64,000 nt of DNA, from assembly GCF_026967475.1 (NCBI RefSeq), contig NZ_CP114058.1, positions 1,798,001 through 1,862,000 on the forward strand, in the 5' to 3' direction. The number at the start of each line of letters is the position of its first letter. Position 1 is the stretch's first letter. The stretch is from Rouxiella chamberiensis (GTDB lineage Bacteria; Pseudomonadota; Gammaproteobacteria; Enterobacterales; Enterobacteriaceae). The position numbers and the translations under genes are program-made. The notes beneath the pieces are model-generated. The model did not search any database. It worked only from the letters and a program-made list of their open reading frames with translations, and had not been told where the DNA came from. Positions 10,533 through 20,218 of this stretch are shown piece after piece.

Positions 10533-10552
10533 ACTGTACTGAACGGTACAGT
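10533..10552. promoter_or_regulatory. ACTGTAC inverted repeat, TetR-type operator
   Basis: ACTGTAC and GTACAGT, perfect 7-bp arms around TGAACG, lie about 90 bp before the SDR remnant. Repeats of this form are common operators of TetR regulators that control SDR oxidoreductases. The binding protein is not identified. Confidence 0.55.
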
Positions 10553-10640
10553 TTTGTTATTTTACCGATATTCCTCGATTACCCTACATTACGGGTCCCC
10601 TTAATAAAGACCCTACCCTTTGATCATTCAGGAATGGAAT

Positions 10641-11096
10641 ATGAAAACGCATTATCAACCTGCCCCGGCATTTTCGCAGGACGCGTCGCCTCTTACGGCA
10701 CAGAATCAGCCGTTAAAAGGAAAAACCGCGCTGGTAAGTTACGGTGGCCACGGAGCAGGCAAAACTCAGGCGCTCTTTCTTGCGGCGCAAGGGGCGGCGG
10801 TGATTGTGGCCGACAACGACCTCAATCAGGCAGAACAAACGGCCGAAGATATTCGACATGCGGGCGGGCGCGCGATTGCGGTTGCCGTAGATATCAACGA
10901 GCCTGCGCAGGCCGCCATGCTGGTAAAATATTCTCCCGGAATATTTGGCGGGCTCGATATTCTGGTCAACTGTACAGGCGAAGTTTATACCTTGAACGAT
11001 AATCTGCCCCACTCTGGAAATAGCCTGCAAAGCTTGCTTACCGACAATATCAATGCAGCCACATCGGCGCGTAAGCTCTCTATTTCGGACGAATAA
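10641..11096 (+). pseudogene. Truncated short-chain dehydrogenase/reductase remnant
   Basis: A 151-residue frame from ATG 10641 (AGGAATGGAAT upstream) carries only the N-terminal nucleotide-binding half of an SDR: KTALVSYGGHGAGKTQALFLAAQGA in place of the usual TGxxxGxG loop, then ADNDLNQAEQT, AVDINEPAQ and LDILVNCTG where NNAG is usual. It stops after the NINAATSARKLS helix, before the Ser and YxxxK catalytic residues. No continuation is visible in another frame before the hairpin at 11131, so this is a true truncation, unlike the indel breaks elsewhere. An intact-looking operator still precedes it. It could be a short NAD-binding protein, but no activity is expected. Confidence 0.6.
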
Positions 11097-11130
11097 CGAG
11101 GCGGCATTAATATGCACGTCAAGCACTGGC

Positions 11131-11155
11131 AGCAGTGACGATAATTGTCACTGCT
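11131..11155. terminator. Hairpin between convergent genes
   Basis: AGCAGTGAC and GTCACTGCT, a perfect 9-bp stem with loop GATAATT, lies between the SDR remnant and the convergent monooxygenase gene and may serve both. Confidence 0.55.
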
Positions 11156-11186
11156 ATCAGCTCTTCTTTACGAAAAATGTCTGGAA

Positions 11187-12497
11187 TTAAAACACTAAAC
11201 TGGCTTTTTTAATCGGCGATAATTGCAGATTGGCGCGAAAATCTTCTCCGAGATATTCTTCGTCGATTAATTGCCTTTTACGCAGTTCAGGCAGCAGTCC
11301 GTTCAGCAGTAAATCCTGCTGATCGGGCTGGCCCAGACCATGCAGCGAAATCACGTCCAGAACGCCCGCGTTGAAACGCTCTTCAATCGCATCGGCCAGT
11401 GTTTCCGGCGTGCCCGCCACATACCAGTGCCCCGTTTCCTGCGCCTGAATAATTAATTCACGTAGCGTCAGCCCCTGCAACGCGAAGCGCTTGAAGATGT
11501 CTGCTCTACCACGACGGCGATTGATCAGTCCGACTTCCGGCAGGAATTTTGGCGGAATAGGCTGGTCGAGGGCAAAATCACGCAGATCAATCTCGCCGCC
11601 CAGCATGTCGGCGACCTTGAGTCGGCCCTGCTGATAGTCGATGCGTTCATGTTTTTCCCGCAGCCTGCGCGACACATCGGTGGCGCTCTCGCCAATCACC
11701 GAATGGAACGAGTTCATGATAAGCGGCTTGTTGTCGTGTCGGCCATAGGCATTGGCATGCTGGTGCACCCGCTCGACAAAAGAGAGGGCATCGTTGAGCG
11801 TAGGCTGCGAGGTATAAATGACTTCTGCATACTTCGCGCCGAGAATCAGCCCTTCGTCGGATTGCCCCGCCTGAAACTGCACCGGACGACCCTGCGGCGG
11901 CGGCGGTACGTTTAGCGGTCCCCTGACCTGAAAAAACTCCCCGCGATGGTCAATCGCATGCAATTTACGTGGATCGATACTGACGGACCCGCTGGCGGCA
12001 CGGCGCACGGCACCCGAGTCGTTGGCGTCGAACAGCGCATTGATGACTTCGATAAATTCGGTGGCACGGGCGTAGCGCGCGGCCGGATTCGGCAAGCCGT
12101 GGTCGCCGAAATTCTCTTCGCCCACCGACGAGGTCACCGCGTTCCATCCGGCTCGACCGCCGCTGACGTGGTCCAGCGTGCCAATCAACCGCGCCAGATT
12201 GTACGGGTGATGATAGGTGGTCGACACCGTGGCGATAAGCCCGATATGCGAGGTGAGCTGGCTCAATGCCGCAAGCGCCACAATTGGATCCTGACTGCCC
12301 GTGCTGCCCGCCAGACCGTCGGGATCGGCCTGCAGCAGATCGGCGGTGAATAAACCGGTAATGCGCTCTTTTTCGGCTATTTTCGCCAGTTCGGCGGCGC
12401 GTTCGATACCGGTCTGCGGTCGGGTATCGTTCGAGGCATAAACTACGCTCCCTGCGCCTACCAGCGTCTTTAACCGCCTGCGAGTTTGATTGGTCAA
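11187..12497 (-). CDS. LLM class FMN-dependent monooxygenase (NtaA/SnaA/DszA type)
   Basis: Bacterial luciferase-fold monooxygenase that uses FMNH2 from a separate reductase. The group includes nitrilotriacetate monooxygenase NtaA and DszA; substrates are often chelators, sulfones or thioethers. Visible: ASNDTRPQTGIERAAELAKIAEK, STTYHHPYNLARLIGTLDHVSGGRAGWN, NPAARYARATEFI, and RGPLNVPPPPQGRPVQFQAG. The TTG start at 12497 follows AAGGAG by 5 bases; the open frame continues 12 codons upstream to 12533. It is divergent from the ABC operon at 12767, and no flavin reductase lies nearby. The neighbours suggest that it oxidises the compound imported by those transporters (inference). Confidence 0.82.
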   Translation of the reverse strand: MTNQTRRRLKTLVGAGSVVYASNDTRPQTGIERAAELAKIAEKERITGLFTADLLQADPDGLAGSTGSQDPIVALAALSQLTSHIGLIATVSTTYHHPYNLARLIGTLDHVSGGRAGWNAVTSSVGEENFGDHGLPNPAARYARATEFIEVINALFDANDSGAVRRAASGSVSIDPRKLHAIDHRGEFFQVRGPLNVPPPPQGRPVQFQAGQSDEGLILGAKYAEVIYTSQPTLNDALSFVERVHQHANAYGRHDNKPLIMNSFHSVIGESATDVSRRLREKHERIDYQQGRLKVADMLGGEIDLRDFALDQPIPPKFLPEVGLINRRRGRADIFKRFALQGLTLRELIIQAQETGHWYVAGTPETLADAIEERFNAGVLDVISLHGLGQPDQQDLLLNGLLPELRKRQLIDEEYLGEDFRANLQLSPIKKASLVF

Positions 12498-12766
12498 ACT
12501 GAACTCCTTTTTCCATGCAAAAGTAGTGTCCAAAATAGAGCGCAGGAATTTTTAATCTACGAAGAAAAAAGCATTTTGATACCACAAAAAATAATAAGTC
12601 AGGGATTATGGACATTGACCATTTATTGCTATGAATAGCTAAATTCGTTATTTCATCTTCCTTTTGATTTGGTTTGTTATGAGTTCATGCGCGTCCCTGC
12701 TGCCTTGGTCTGGCGGCATTTTTCGGGCCGGTGCGCGCCTCAAATCAAAATAAAAAGGAAACTGAA

Positions 12767-14404
12767 ATGGGTAAAATTCGCCGAGTTGGCGCCGTGGCGC
12801 TGGGGCTGTCTTTCGCCCTGTCAGCAGGGAGTGCGTCCGCAGAGGCCGCAGGGGATACGCCGGTCAAGGGCGGTACGCTGATATATCTCGAGCAGCAGGC
12901 ACACACCAATCTCTATCCGCCTGCCGGTGGTTTTTACCCCAACGGCGGCATTCTTAATCAGATTACCGACAAGCTGACCTATCAAAATCCGCAGACGCTT
13001 AAGATAGAACCGTGGATTGCCGAGTCGTGGACCACCAACGCCGACAAGACGCAATACACCTTCACACTTCGCCCGAATATCACGTTCTCCGACGGCACCC
13101 CGCTCGACGCCAATGCCGTCGCGAAAAACTTCGACACCTACGGCCTTGGCGACAAAGCCCATCACCTGCCGATTTCCGAAGTCATCAACAATTACGATCA
13201 CAGCGAAGTCATCGATCCGCTCACGGTGAGGTTCTATTTCAAAAAGCCTTCTCCGGGCTTCCTGCAAGGCACCGCCACCATTGGTTCGGGGCTTGTTTCA
13301 CTCTCGACGCTTGCGCGTAATTTCGATGCGCTCGGCGATGCGCGTCACATCATTGGTTCGGGGCCGTTTGTGGTCAGTGGCGAAACCCTGGGTCGTGAAG
13401 TCGACCTGACGGCGCGCAAGGACTACAACTGGGGACCCAAAAACCTGAAACAGCAGGGTCGCGCCAACCTCGATGCCATCAAGGTTATCGTTACCGGCGA
13501 AGACAGCGTGCGTATCGGCGCGTTGCTGGCCGGTCAGGCCGACTTTATTCGCCAGGTTCAGGCGTACGACGAAAAGCAGGCCGAAGAGAAGAAATTCCCG
13601 ATTTATGCGCCTTCAACCCGTGGAGTAAACGACGGCATCTCCTTCCGCCCCGAGAATCCGCTGGTCGCCGACCTCAAGGTGCGTCAGGCGCTGCTGCACG
13701 GCGTCAATGCCCAGCAAATTGTCAGCACGCTATTCTCGCCAAACTATCCGCAGGCGACGTCGGTGATTGCCGCCTCGGCGGCGGGTTACGTCAATCTGAG
13801 CGACAAGCTGAAGTACGATCCTGCGCTGTCGAAAAAGCTGCTCGACGAGGCAGGCTGGAAGCCGGGTCCGAACGGCATTCGCCAGAAAGACGGCAAGCCG
13901 CTGGCGCTGACTATCTATGAATCCCTGCCGCAGCCGCAAAACAAAGAGGTCCTGCAACTGGTCGCGCAGCAGTGGAACGCATTGGGCGTCAAGCTGACGA
14001 TACTGGCGGGCGATGCGGGCAGCAAAGTGGCAGATAGCCTCGACCCATTCAAGACCCCGGTCAATGTGGTGGAAGTGGGCCGCGCCGACCCGGATGTCAT
14101 CAAAAGCGAATTTTATCCGACCAACCGCGATGCGCTGCTGCAAGCAGGCGGCCTGAGCAGTAAAACCAAAACCTTCAAGGACGACAAGTTGAATGCGTTA
14201 CTGGTGGATATCTCGGCCGAAGTCGACCCGCAAAAGCGCCTGACACTCGCCGGTGAGGCGCAGCGCTATATTCTGGACCAAGCCTACGATATTCCGATTT
14301 TCGAAGAGCCACAGGTCTTTGCCGGTGCGCCCTATCTGCATGACGAGGCCTTCGAAGCGGTCGGCCGTCCGAGTTTCTACAGCGCGTGGCTGGCTAAACA
14401 TTAA
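12767..14404 (+). CDS. Peptide/nickel-type ABC transporter substrate-binding protein (KPN_01854-like)
   Basis: Periplasmic binding protein of the SBP_bac_5 (DppA/OppA) family, 545 residues. The signal peptide is about residues 1-27 (MGKIRRVGAVALGLS, ending SASA). Family landmarks are PVKGGTLIYL, the PWIAESW and TFSDGTPLDANAV segments, SGPFVV, and VRQALLHGV. There is no lipobox, so it should be soluble. It follows GGAAACTGAA before the start. It heads an operon with two permeases and a fused ATPase. From memory it resembles a binding-protein family that accompanies luciferase-like monooxygenases (TIGR04028); this has not been checked by search. Confidence 0.85.
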   Translation: MGKIRRVGAVALGLSFALSAGSASAEAAGDTPVKGGTLIYLEQQAHTNLYPPAGGFYPNGGILNQITDKLTYQNPQTLKIEPWIAESWTTNADKTQYTFTLRPNITFSDGTPLDANAVAKNFDTYGLGDKAHHLPISEVINNYDHSEVIDPLTVRFYFKKPSPGFLQGTATIGSGLVSLSTLARNFDALGDARHIIGSGPFVVSGETLGREVDLTARKDYNWGPKNLKQQGRANLDAIKVIVTGEDSVRIGALLAGQADFIRQVQAYDEKQAEEKKFPIYAPSTRGVNDGISFRPENPLVADLKVRQALLHGVNAQQIVSTLFSPNYPQATSVIAASAAGYVNLSDKLKYDPALSKKLLDEAGWKPGPNGIRQKDGKPLALTIYESLPQPQNKEVLQLVAQQWNALGVKLTILAGDAGSKVADSLDPFKTPVNVVEVGRADPDVIKSEFYPTNRDALLQAGGLSSKTKTFKDDKLNALLVDISAEVDPQKRLTLAGEAQRYILDQAYDIPIFEEPQVFAGAPYLHDEAFEAVGRPSFYSAWLAKH

Positions 14405-14419
14405 TTTCGGGAGCGGGCG

Positions 14420-15364
14420 ATGAACCACTATCTAAGCGGACGTATCGGTCAGGCCCTGCTGGTGCTGTGGGCCGCGTTCACGCTGTCGTTTGTGCTGCTG
14501 CAAGCGCTGCCGGGCGATGCCATCCTCATCAAGTTTCAGGACCCGTCGATGGGGCTGAGTCCGTCGCAAATCGCCGAGATGCGTGCAGCCTACGGTGCCG
14601 ATTTGCCGCTGTGGCAGGCTTATCTGCATCAACTTGGCAGTTTCCTGCGCGGTGATTTCGGCTTTTCGATTCAGGCTGGCGTGCCGGTGACCAAATTGCT
14701 GGTCAGCAACTTTCCGCCCACGTTAAGACTGGCGGTGCTCGGGTTTTCACTCGCCGTGGTGCTGGCGGTGCTGATTGCTTTCGTCTCCCATCTACTGCCG
14801 CTTCGCTGGCTGAAATCGGCGTTGTTGAGCCTGCCTTCGCTTTTTATCTCGGTGCCCACTTTCTGGCTCGGGATTGCGCTGATTCAGGTGTTTTCGTTTC
14901 GCCTTGGCTGGATCCCGGTTATCAATCCCGGCGAATGGCTGGGGCTGATTTTACCGGTCATCACGCTGGCTGTCCCCATTAGCGCACCGCTGGCGCAAAT
15001 TTTGATTCGCAGTATCGACAGGGTGCAGACCCAGCCGTTTGTGGCAGTAGCACGCGCCAAAGGGGCCAGCCGCAGCCGCGTGCTGTGGCGTCACGTGGCG
15101 CGCAACGCCACCCTGCCCGCGCTGACGATTGCGGGTTTGCTGTTTGGCGAGCTGATTGCGGGCGCGCTGGTCACGGAAACGGTGTTTGGCCTCAACGGCA
15201 TCGGGCAGCTGACGCAGCAGGCGGTGAACAATCAGGATCTGGCGGTATTGCAGGCTATCGTGGTTATCTCCGCCGCGGCCTATGTCGGCATCAATCTGCT
15301 GGTCGACCTGATTTATCCGCTGCTCGACCCGCGCCTTAACCCTTCTGTCGGAGTCCGCTCATGA
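14420..15364 (+). CDS. ABC transporter permease, DppB/OppB type (system 1)
   Basis: First inner-membrane subunit of importer 1: 314 residues with about six membrane segments, opening with an N-terminal segment and the periplasmic LPGD motif (ALPGDAILIKF). The EAA-type cytoplasmic loop is visible as FVAVARAKGASRSRVLWRHVARNA, the contact site for the ATPase. ATG 14420 lies 16 bases after the binding-protein stop, and its 3' end overlaps the next permease by four bases (ATGA), so the genes are translationally coupled. Confidence 0.9.
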   Translation: MNHYLSGRIGQALLVLWAAFTLSFVLLQALPGDAILIKFQDPSMGLSPSQIAEMRAAYGADLPLWQAYLHQLGSFLRGDFGFSIQAGVPVTKLLVSNFPPTLRLAVLGFSLAVVLAVLIAFVSHLLPLRWLKSALLSLPSLFISVPTFWLGIALIQVFSFRLGWIPVINPGEWLGLILPVITLAVPISAPLAQILIRSIDRVQTQPFVAVARAKGASRSRVLWRHVARNATLPALTIAGLLFGELIAGALVTETVFGLNGIGQLTQQAVNNQDLAVLQAIVVISAAAYVGINLLVDLIYPLLDPRLNPSVGVRS

Positions 15365-16239
15365 GCAGCCTGCCCCTATCGAAACATGACAGCGCCGAAA
15401 ATGCGCAGCTGGCGGCGTTTCCTGCTGCCTCGCGCCGCCGCTTCACGCGCATTCAACCCACGCTGGTCCTCGCCTGGGCCATCATGCTGGTGGTTATTCT
15501 GTGGGCCATTGCGCCTCAACTGTTCACCGACTACAGCGGCACGGAAGGTATTGCGGGTGCGCAGCGTCTGGCGCCGGGCGCGGGACACTGGCTGGGCACC
15601 GACCAACTTGGTCGCGACCTCTACGCCCGTATCGTCTATGGCGCGTCCCATTCGCTTTCCGGTGCGCTGGTGGCGGTGTTTCTCGGCCTGCTGTTCGGCA
15701 GTGCGCTAGGTCTGGCGGCCGCTTCGGTCGGCGGCATCACAGACACCATTATCATGCGCATCGTCGATGTGCTGCTGTCCATTCCCGGTCTGTTGCTCTC
15801 CCTGAGCGTCATCATTCTGCTCGGCTTCGGCACAGTGCATGCGGCGATTGCGGTGGGTATCACCTCGGTCGCCAACTTTGCGCGTCTTGCGCGCGCCGAG
15901 GCGGTGCTGGTGCGTCAAAGCGACTATGTCGAGGCGGCTTTCGGCAGCGGCGGCACCTTCTTAAGCGTGCTATGGCGGCATATCCTGCCCAACTCGCTGA
16001 CCTCGGTGATAGCCTTCTCCGCCCTGCAATTCGGCAGCGCGATTCTGGCAATTTCCACCCTGAGTTTTCTCGGATACGGCACACCGCCGCCAACGCCGGA
16101 ATGGGGACTGCTGATTGCCGAAGGACGTAACTACATTTCAACCGCATGGTGGCTGACCACCTTTCCGGGCATCGTGGTGATTCTCACGGTGCTGGCCGCC
16201 AATCGCATCAGCCAGTCACTGAGAAGGAAGCGCGCATGA
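15361..16239 (+). CDS. ABC transporter permease, DppC/OppC type (system 1)
   Basis: Second inner-membrane subunit of importer 1, 292 residues. It has the long N-terminal cytoplasmic tail, the periplasmic LGTDQLGRDLYARIVYGA segment diagnostic of DppC-type permeases, and the EAA loop YVEAAFGSGGTFLSVLWRHI with LPNSLTSV. Start and stop both overlap the neighbours by ATGA, indicating one operon. Confidence 0.9.
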   Translation: MSSLPLSKHDSAENAQLAAFPAASRRRFTRIQPTLVLAWAIMLVVILWAIAPQLFTDYSGTEGIAGAQRLAPGAGHWLGTDQLGRDLYARIVYGASHSLSGALVAVFLGLLFGSALGLAAASVGGITDTIIMRIVDVLLSIPGLLLSLSVIILLGFGTVHAAIAVGITSVANFARLARAEAVLVRQSDYVEAAFGSGGTFLSVLWRHILPNSLTSVIAFSALQFGSAILAISTLSFLGYGTPPPTPEWGLLIAEGRNYISTAWWLTTFPGIVVILTVLAANRISQSLRRKRA

Positions 16240-17912
16240 ACGAATCCCTTTCACCGGCCATTGCCCACGCGCCGCACCCGGTTCTGGAATTGCAGGACGT
16301 CTCCATCGTCTATCGCAGCGGACACACGGCCACCCGCGTCGTCGAGCAGGTCTCCTTCTCGATTCAACCGGGCGAAGTCGTGGCGCTGGTCGGCGAATCC
16401 GGCTCCGGGAAAACCACTACCGCGCAGTCGATTATCGGGTTGCTTGCCGAGAACGGGCAGATCGAGCAGGGCCGTATTCTGCTCAACGGCACCGACATCA
16501 GCCGCTGGTCGCCGCGCCGCCTCGACAGCCTGCGCGGCAAGAGCATCAGCCTTATTCCGCAGGATCCTACCAGTTCGCTGAATCCGGTGAAAACCGTGGG
16601 TGACCAGGTGTCCGAAGTGCTGGAAATTCATCGCCGTATGCCGCGCAAGGCCCGTGAGGCCCGCGTGGTCGAACTGCTGACCCGCGTGGGGTTGAGCCAC
16701 CCCGAGCAGCGGGTAAAACAGTATCCGCATCAGCTTTCCGGCGGCATGAAGCAGCGCGTGCTGATTGCGATAGCCATTGCATTGCAGCCTGCGCTTATCA
16801 TTGCCGACGAACCCACCAGCGCACTCGACGTCAGGGTGCAGAAACGCATTCTGGATCTTATCGATGAACTGCGTCATGAATTTGGTACCGCCGTGCTGTT
16901 CGTTACCCATGATTTGGCACTGGCGGCAGAACGCGCCGATAGGCTGCTGGTGTTTCGCAAAGGCAAGGTACAGGAACAGGGGATTACCGCCGACGTGTTG
17001 CGCGCGCCGAAGAGTGACTATACCCGCCAGCTGTTTACCGACGCCCCTGCCCTGACGCCGCGCCGCGCCCTGCCGCGTCAGCCCGTTGGCGGTGAAAGCG
17101 CGATTGTGGTGCGCAACGTCGGCAAACATTTTTCACTCGGCGGCAAGAACGCGGCGCAGACATTTCGCGCTCTGGACGACGTCTCGTTTGAAGTCACGCG
17201 CGGCACCACCCACTCGCTGGTCGGTGAATCCGGTTCCGGTAAAACCACGCTGGCCCGTCTGCTGCTGGGCTTTCAGCGCCCCGACAGCGGTCAACTTTTG
17301 GTCGACGGCGTGGACATCGCGCGGCTTTCGGGCGAGGCGCTACGGCAGGCCCGGCGCAAAATCCAGCTGGTCTATCAGAATCCGTTTGCCTCTCTGGATC
17401 CTTCACAGACCTTGTTCAAAATCATCGAAGAGCCATTGAAGAACTACTTTTCGCTGAGCGGCGAGGCGCGGCGGGCCAAGGTGTACGCGATGGCCGAGCG
17501 TGTCGCGTTACCCGTCGACCTGCTGCAACGCAGGCCGCACGAACTCTCCGGCGGCCAGCGTCAGCGGGTCGCACTGGCCCGCGCGCTGGTTCTCGAGCCG
17601 CAGATTTTAGTGCTCGATGAAGCCACCTCGGCGCTGGATGTCACCGTTCAGGCGCAAATTCTGCGGCTATTGCAGGACCTGCAACAGGCGCTTGGCCTGA
17701 CCTATCTGTTTATCTCGCACGATCTGGCGACCGTGCGCCAACTTTCGCACAGCGTGTCCGTGCTGAATCAGGGCAAGCAGGTCGATTATGGCGACACCGA
17801 AACCCTGTTTACCTCTCCGACGGATGCCTACACACGGGAACTGCTCGGCGCCATCCCCGACTTTACGCATTTGCGTGTTCCAAAACCGACGGCCACCAAG
17901 GAGTTTGTATGA
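16236..17912 (+). CDS. Double-domain ABC ATPase, DppD-DppF fusion (system 1)
   Basis: A 558-residue fusion of two ABC nucleotide-binding domains driving importer 1. Each half has Walker A (GESGSGKTTT near residue 52; GESGSGKTTL near 330), signature (LSGGMKQR; LSGGQRQR), Walker B (ADEPTSALD; LDEATSALD) and switch His (VTHDL; ISHDL). The first half is DppD-like and the second DppF-like. The start at 16236 overlaps the permease stop and follows AGAAGGAAG. Both halves keep all catalytic residues, so both ATP sites should be functional. Confidence 0.92.
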   Translation: MNESLSPAIAHAPHPVLELQDVSIVYRSGHTATRVVEQVSFSIQPGEVVALVGESGSGKTTTAQSIIGLLAENGQIEQGRILLNGTDISRWSPRRLDSLRGKSISLIPQDPTSSLNPVKTVGDQVSEVLEIHRRMPRKAREARVVELLTRVGLSHPEQRVKQYPHQLSGGMKQRVLIAIAIALQPALIIADEPTSALDVRVQKRILDLIDELRHEFGTAVLFVTHDLALAAERADRLLVFRKGKVQEQGITADVLRAPKSDYTRQLFTDAPALTPRRALPRQPVGGESAIVVRNVGKHFSLGGKNAAQTFRALDDVSFEVTRGTTHSLVGESGSGKTTLARLLLGFQRPDSGQLLVDGVDIARLSGEALRQARRKIQLVYQNPFASLDPSQTLFKIIEEPLKNYFSLSGEARRAKVYAMAERVALPVDLLQRRPHELSGGQRQRVALARALVLEPQILVLDEATSALDVTVQAQILRLLQDLQQALGLTYLFISHDLATVRQLSHSVSVLNQGKQVDYGDTETLFTSPTDAYTRELLGAIPDFTHLRVPKPTATKEFV

Positions 17913-19004
17913 GCCTCAACGCCTCCGCTGTTTCTTCCTCGACCCCGCGTCCAAAGCGCCTCGGGTTTTTACCCGCCTGCTTGACGATACCAGTCCCCAG
18001 GAGCGTTACCGTCTCGCGACCGAACAGATTGCCCATGCCGAACAATGGGGATTCGATTCGGCGTGGATAGCGCAGCACCATTTTCACCGTGACGAAGGCG
18101 GCCTGCCTGCGCCGCTGGTGTTTCTGGCCTATGTCGCCGCGCACACGCGCCATATCCGCCTCGGCACCGGCATCATTACGCTGGCAATGGAAAACGCCCT
18201 GCGCGTAGCCGAAGACGCAGCGGTGCTGGATTTGCTGTCCAATGGGCGTCTCGATATCGGTCTGGGTTCCGGCGGCACGCCGTCTTCATTTGTCCCTTTC
18301 GGATTAAATATCGATACGCGCGGTGAGGCCTTTGCCAAAAACCTCGAGATTTTACGCCACGCATGGCAAGGCAAGGCGCTGGAAGGCGAAGGCAATCAGC
18401 TTTACCCCCTGCGGCGCAACTCAACCGCCGTCTGTGGCAGGCGACCTTTTCCCCCGAAGGCGGTGCACGCGCCGGGGCGGCGGGCGACGGCCTGATGCTG
18501 TCGCGCACACAGCCACGACCGCAGGGGCAACCTCATCTGCCGCTGGACGTGCTGCAAAACCGCATTATCGATGCCTATCTCGAGGCGCTGCCGGACGGCG
18601 TCGAACCGCGCATTCTCGGCTCGCGCACCGCGTTTGTCAGTGACGATGCCGACGAGGCGCGTCGTCTGGCGGCCAGGGGATTGCAGAAGCAGGCGGCGAC
18701 CGCGCGTGCGCTGGCCAATCGCGAGGTCGGCGACTCGCTGGACGACCTGATCGCCACCTTCGACGTGCATCTCGGCACGCCTGCGCAGGTGACGGCATCG
18801 CTGCAACGCGATACCGCGCTTGCCCGCGTAACCGATCTCGCCTTTCAGGTGCACTCCATCGACCCGCCGCATCCCTACATTCTGCGCTCGATAGAACTTA
18901 TCGCCAGACATGTGGCCCCCGCACTCGGCTGGGTGCGCCAGACGCCAAAAAAGATAGCCAAACCGCAACCGCTTCATTATGAACTTTCAAAGGAAACGCT
19001 ATGA
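17909..19004 (+). CDS. FMN-dependent luciferase-like monooxygenase, KPN_01858-like (frame broken twice)
   Basis: Luciferase-fold monooxygenase encoded inside the ABC operon, distinct in sequence from the one at 11-12.5 kb. Visible: KRLGF-FTRLLDDTSPQERYRL, HAEQWGFDSAWIAQHHFHRDEGGLPAPLVFLAYVAA (split here over the core strand and helix), RLGTGIITLAMENALRVAEDAAVLDLLSNGRL, GLGSGG, and a C-terminal GDSLDDLIATFDVHLGTP. The frame changes at T5 17966-17970 (T6 expected) and at C5 18405-18409 (C6 expected), both single-base losses in runs. Read through, it gives about 365 residues. The start overlaps the ATPase stop (ATGA) and the end overlaps the next gene. From memory it fits TIGR04027. No flavin reductase is seen nearby. 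Confidence 0.8.
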
Positions 19005-20128
19005 CCTCTTCACCTCAGGCAGTCGATTTACTGGCCACGCTCGCGGACATTGCGCCGGATTCCTCTCTGGCCCGGGCACGCCATACCCGACAGGCTGCCA
19101 CCGAACATTCGCAGGGCAGCTATGACGCGCTGTTCAACAGCAACGAGAATCTGCAAGACTTTCCGCTGGCCGAACGCCTGTTGCTGGCGCAGCAGATTGC
19201 ACGCTGGCACAACGACATTCAACTGGGCGCACATTACGCCGAACGGCTGAATGCCCTGAAATCGCAGAATGATACTCCGCGCGGCCACTATAGCGCAGCC
19301 TTGGCCCATGCGGAGCGTCTGAGCTTCAAACCGGCGCATGCTACGGCCGGGCATCTACAGGAACTGGTGGAAGCAGGCTGGTCACTGGACGGCATCGTGA
19401 CGTTGTCACAACTTGTGGCTTTTGTTGCCTTTCAAAGCCGGTTGCTGCGGGGATATCGCCTGATTAACGGCCATACCGTTGTAGATAATGGCGATTTTCC
19501 GGTAGGAGCTTCGTTCTGGCGTACCGACGCCACCACCCATTCCGGCAAACAGGCACCGAAAGCCTTTACCCAGGATGAACTGTCGTGGGAGCCCTGGATA
19601 GCACCCAAATCGTTCGCCGCGTTCACCCCCGAGCAGCAGGCAACTCTCACTCGATTTGGTCACGCCGACTCCGATTATTTCCGTCTGTTGGGCCGTAATC
19701 TGCCGGTGCTTGAACAACGCACGTTAACCGACAAGGGCATTTTCTTCACTTCGGGCGGGTTGCCGCGTCAAGACCGGGAACTGGCCGCTGCGGTAGCCAG
19801 TAAAATCAACGGCTGCATCTTCTGCGCGTCGGTTCATGCCCGCAAGGCGGCCCAGCTCTCCAAAAATCCACAGGCCGTGCAGCGCCTGCTCGACACCGCA
19901 CCCGGCGACATTCCAAGCCACGACCAGGAAGCCAGATGGCAGGCCGAAATCGCATTCTCGGCCGCGTTATCGGCAACACCGGCCAATGCCAATGCACGCC
20001 ACATTGCCGGGCTGCGCGAACTCGGGTTGTCTGATCTTGAGTTGCTGGATCTCGTGCAATCCACCGCATTCTTTGCGTGGGCCAACCGGCTGATGCTGAC
20101 GCTGGGTGAACCTTTTATCCCGTCTTAG
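19001..20128 (+). CDS. CMD/AhpD double-domain protein (Avi_7170-Avi_7169-like fusion)
   Basis: A 375-residue protein made of two carboxymuconolactone-decarboxylase-type regions. The N-terminal half (about 1-180, with NENLQDFPLAERLLLAQQIA) is CMD-like but lacks a CxxC. The C-terminal half (about 190-370) has the AhpD-type redox centre GCIFCASVHARK, Cys-x2-Cys-x3-His, near residue 270, suggesting thiol peroxidase or disulfide-reducing activity. From memory the halves match two separate TIGRFAM families that co-occur with this monooxygenase, fused here. It is the last enzyme gene before the second transporter; the start overlaps the monooxygenase stop. Confidence 0.78.
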   Translation: MTSSPQAVDLLATLADIAPDSSLARARHTRQAATEHSQGSYDALFNSNENLQDFPLAERLLLAQQIARWHNDIQLGAHYAERLNALKSQNDTPRGHYSAALAHAERLSFKPAHATAGHLQELVEAGWSLDGIVTLSQLVAFVAFQSRLLRGYRLINGHTVVDNGDFPVGASFWRTDATTHSGKQAPKAFTQDELSWEPWIAPKSFAAFTPEQQATLTRFGHADSDYFRLLGRNLPVLEQRTLTDKGIFFTSGGLPRQDRELAAAVASKINGCIFCASVHARKAAQLSKNPQAVQRLLDTAPGDIPSHDQEARWQAEIAFSAALSATPANANARHIAGLRELGLSDLELLDLVQSTAFFAWANRLMLTLGEPFIPS

Positions 20129-20218
20129 CATTTCGGAGAAATCAGCAAAACTCAGAATAATTTCAGAAAAAAATCAGTAAAAACTCAGGGTCTACGTCTT
20201 GTAAAAAGGGAATCAGTA

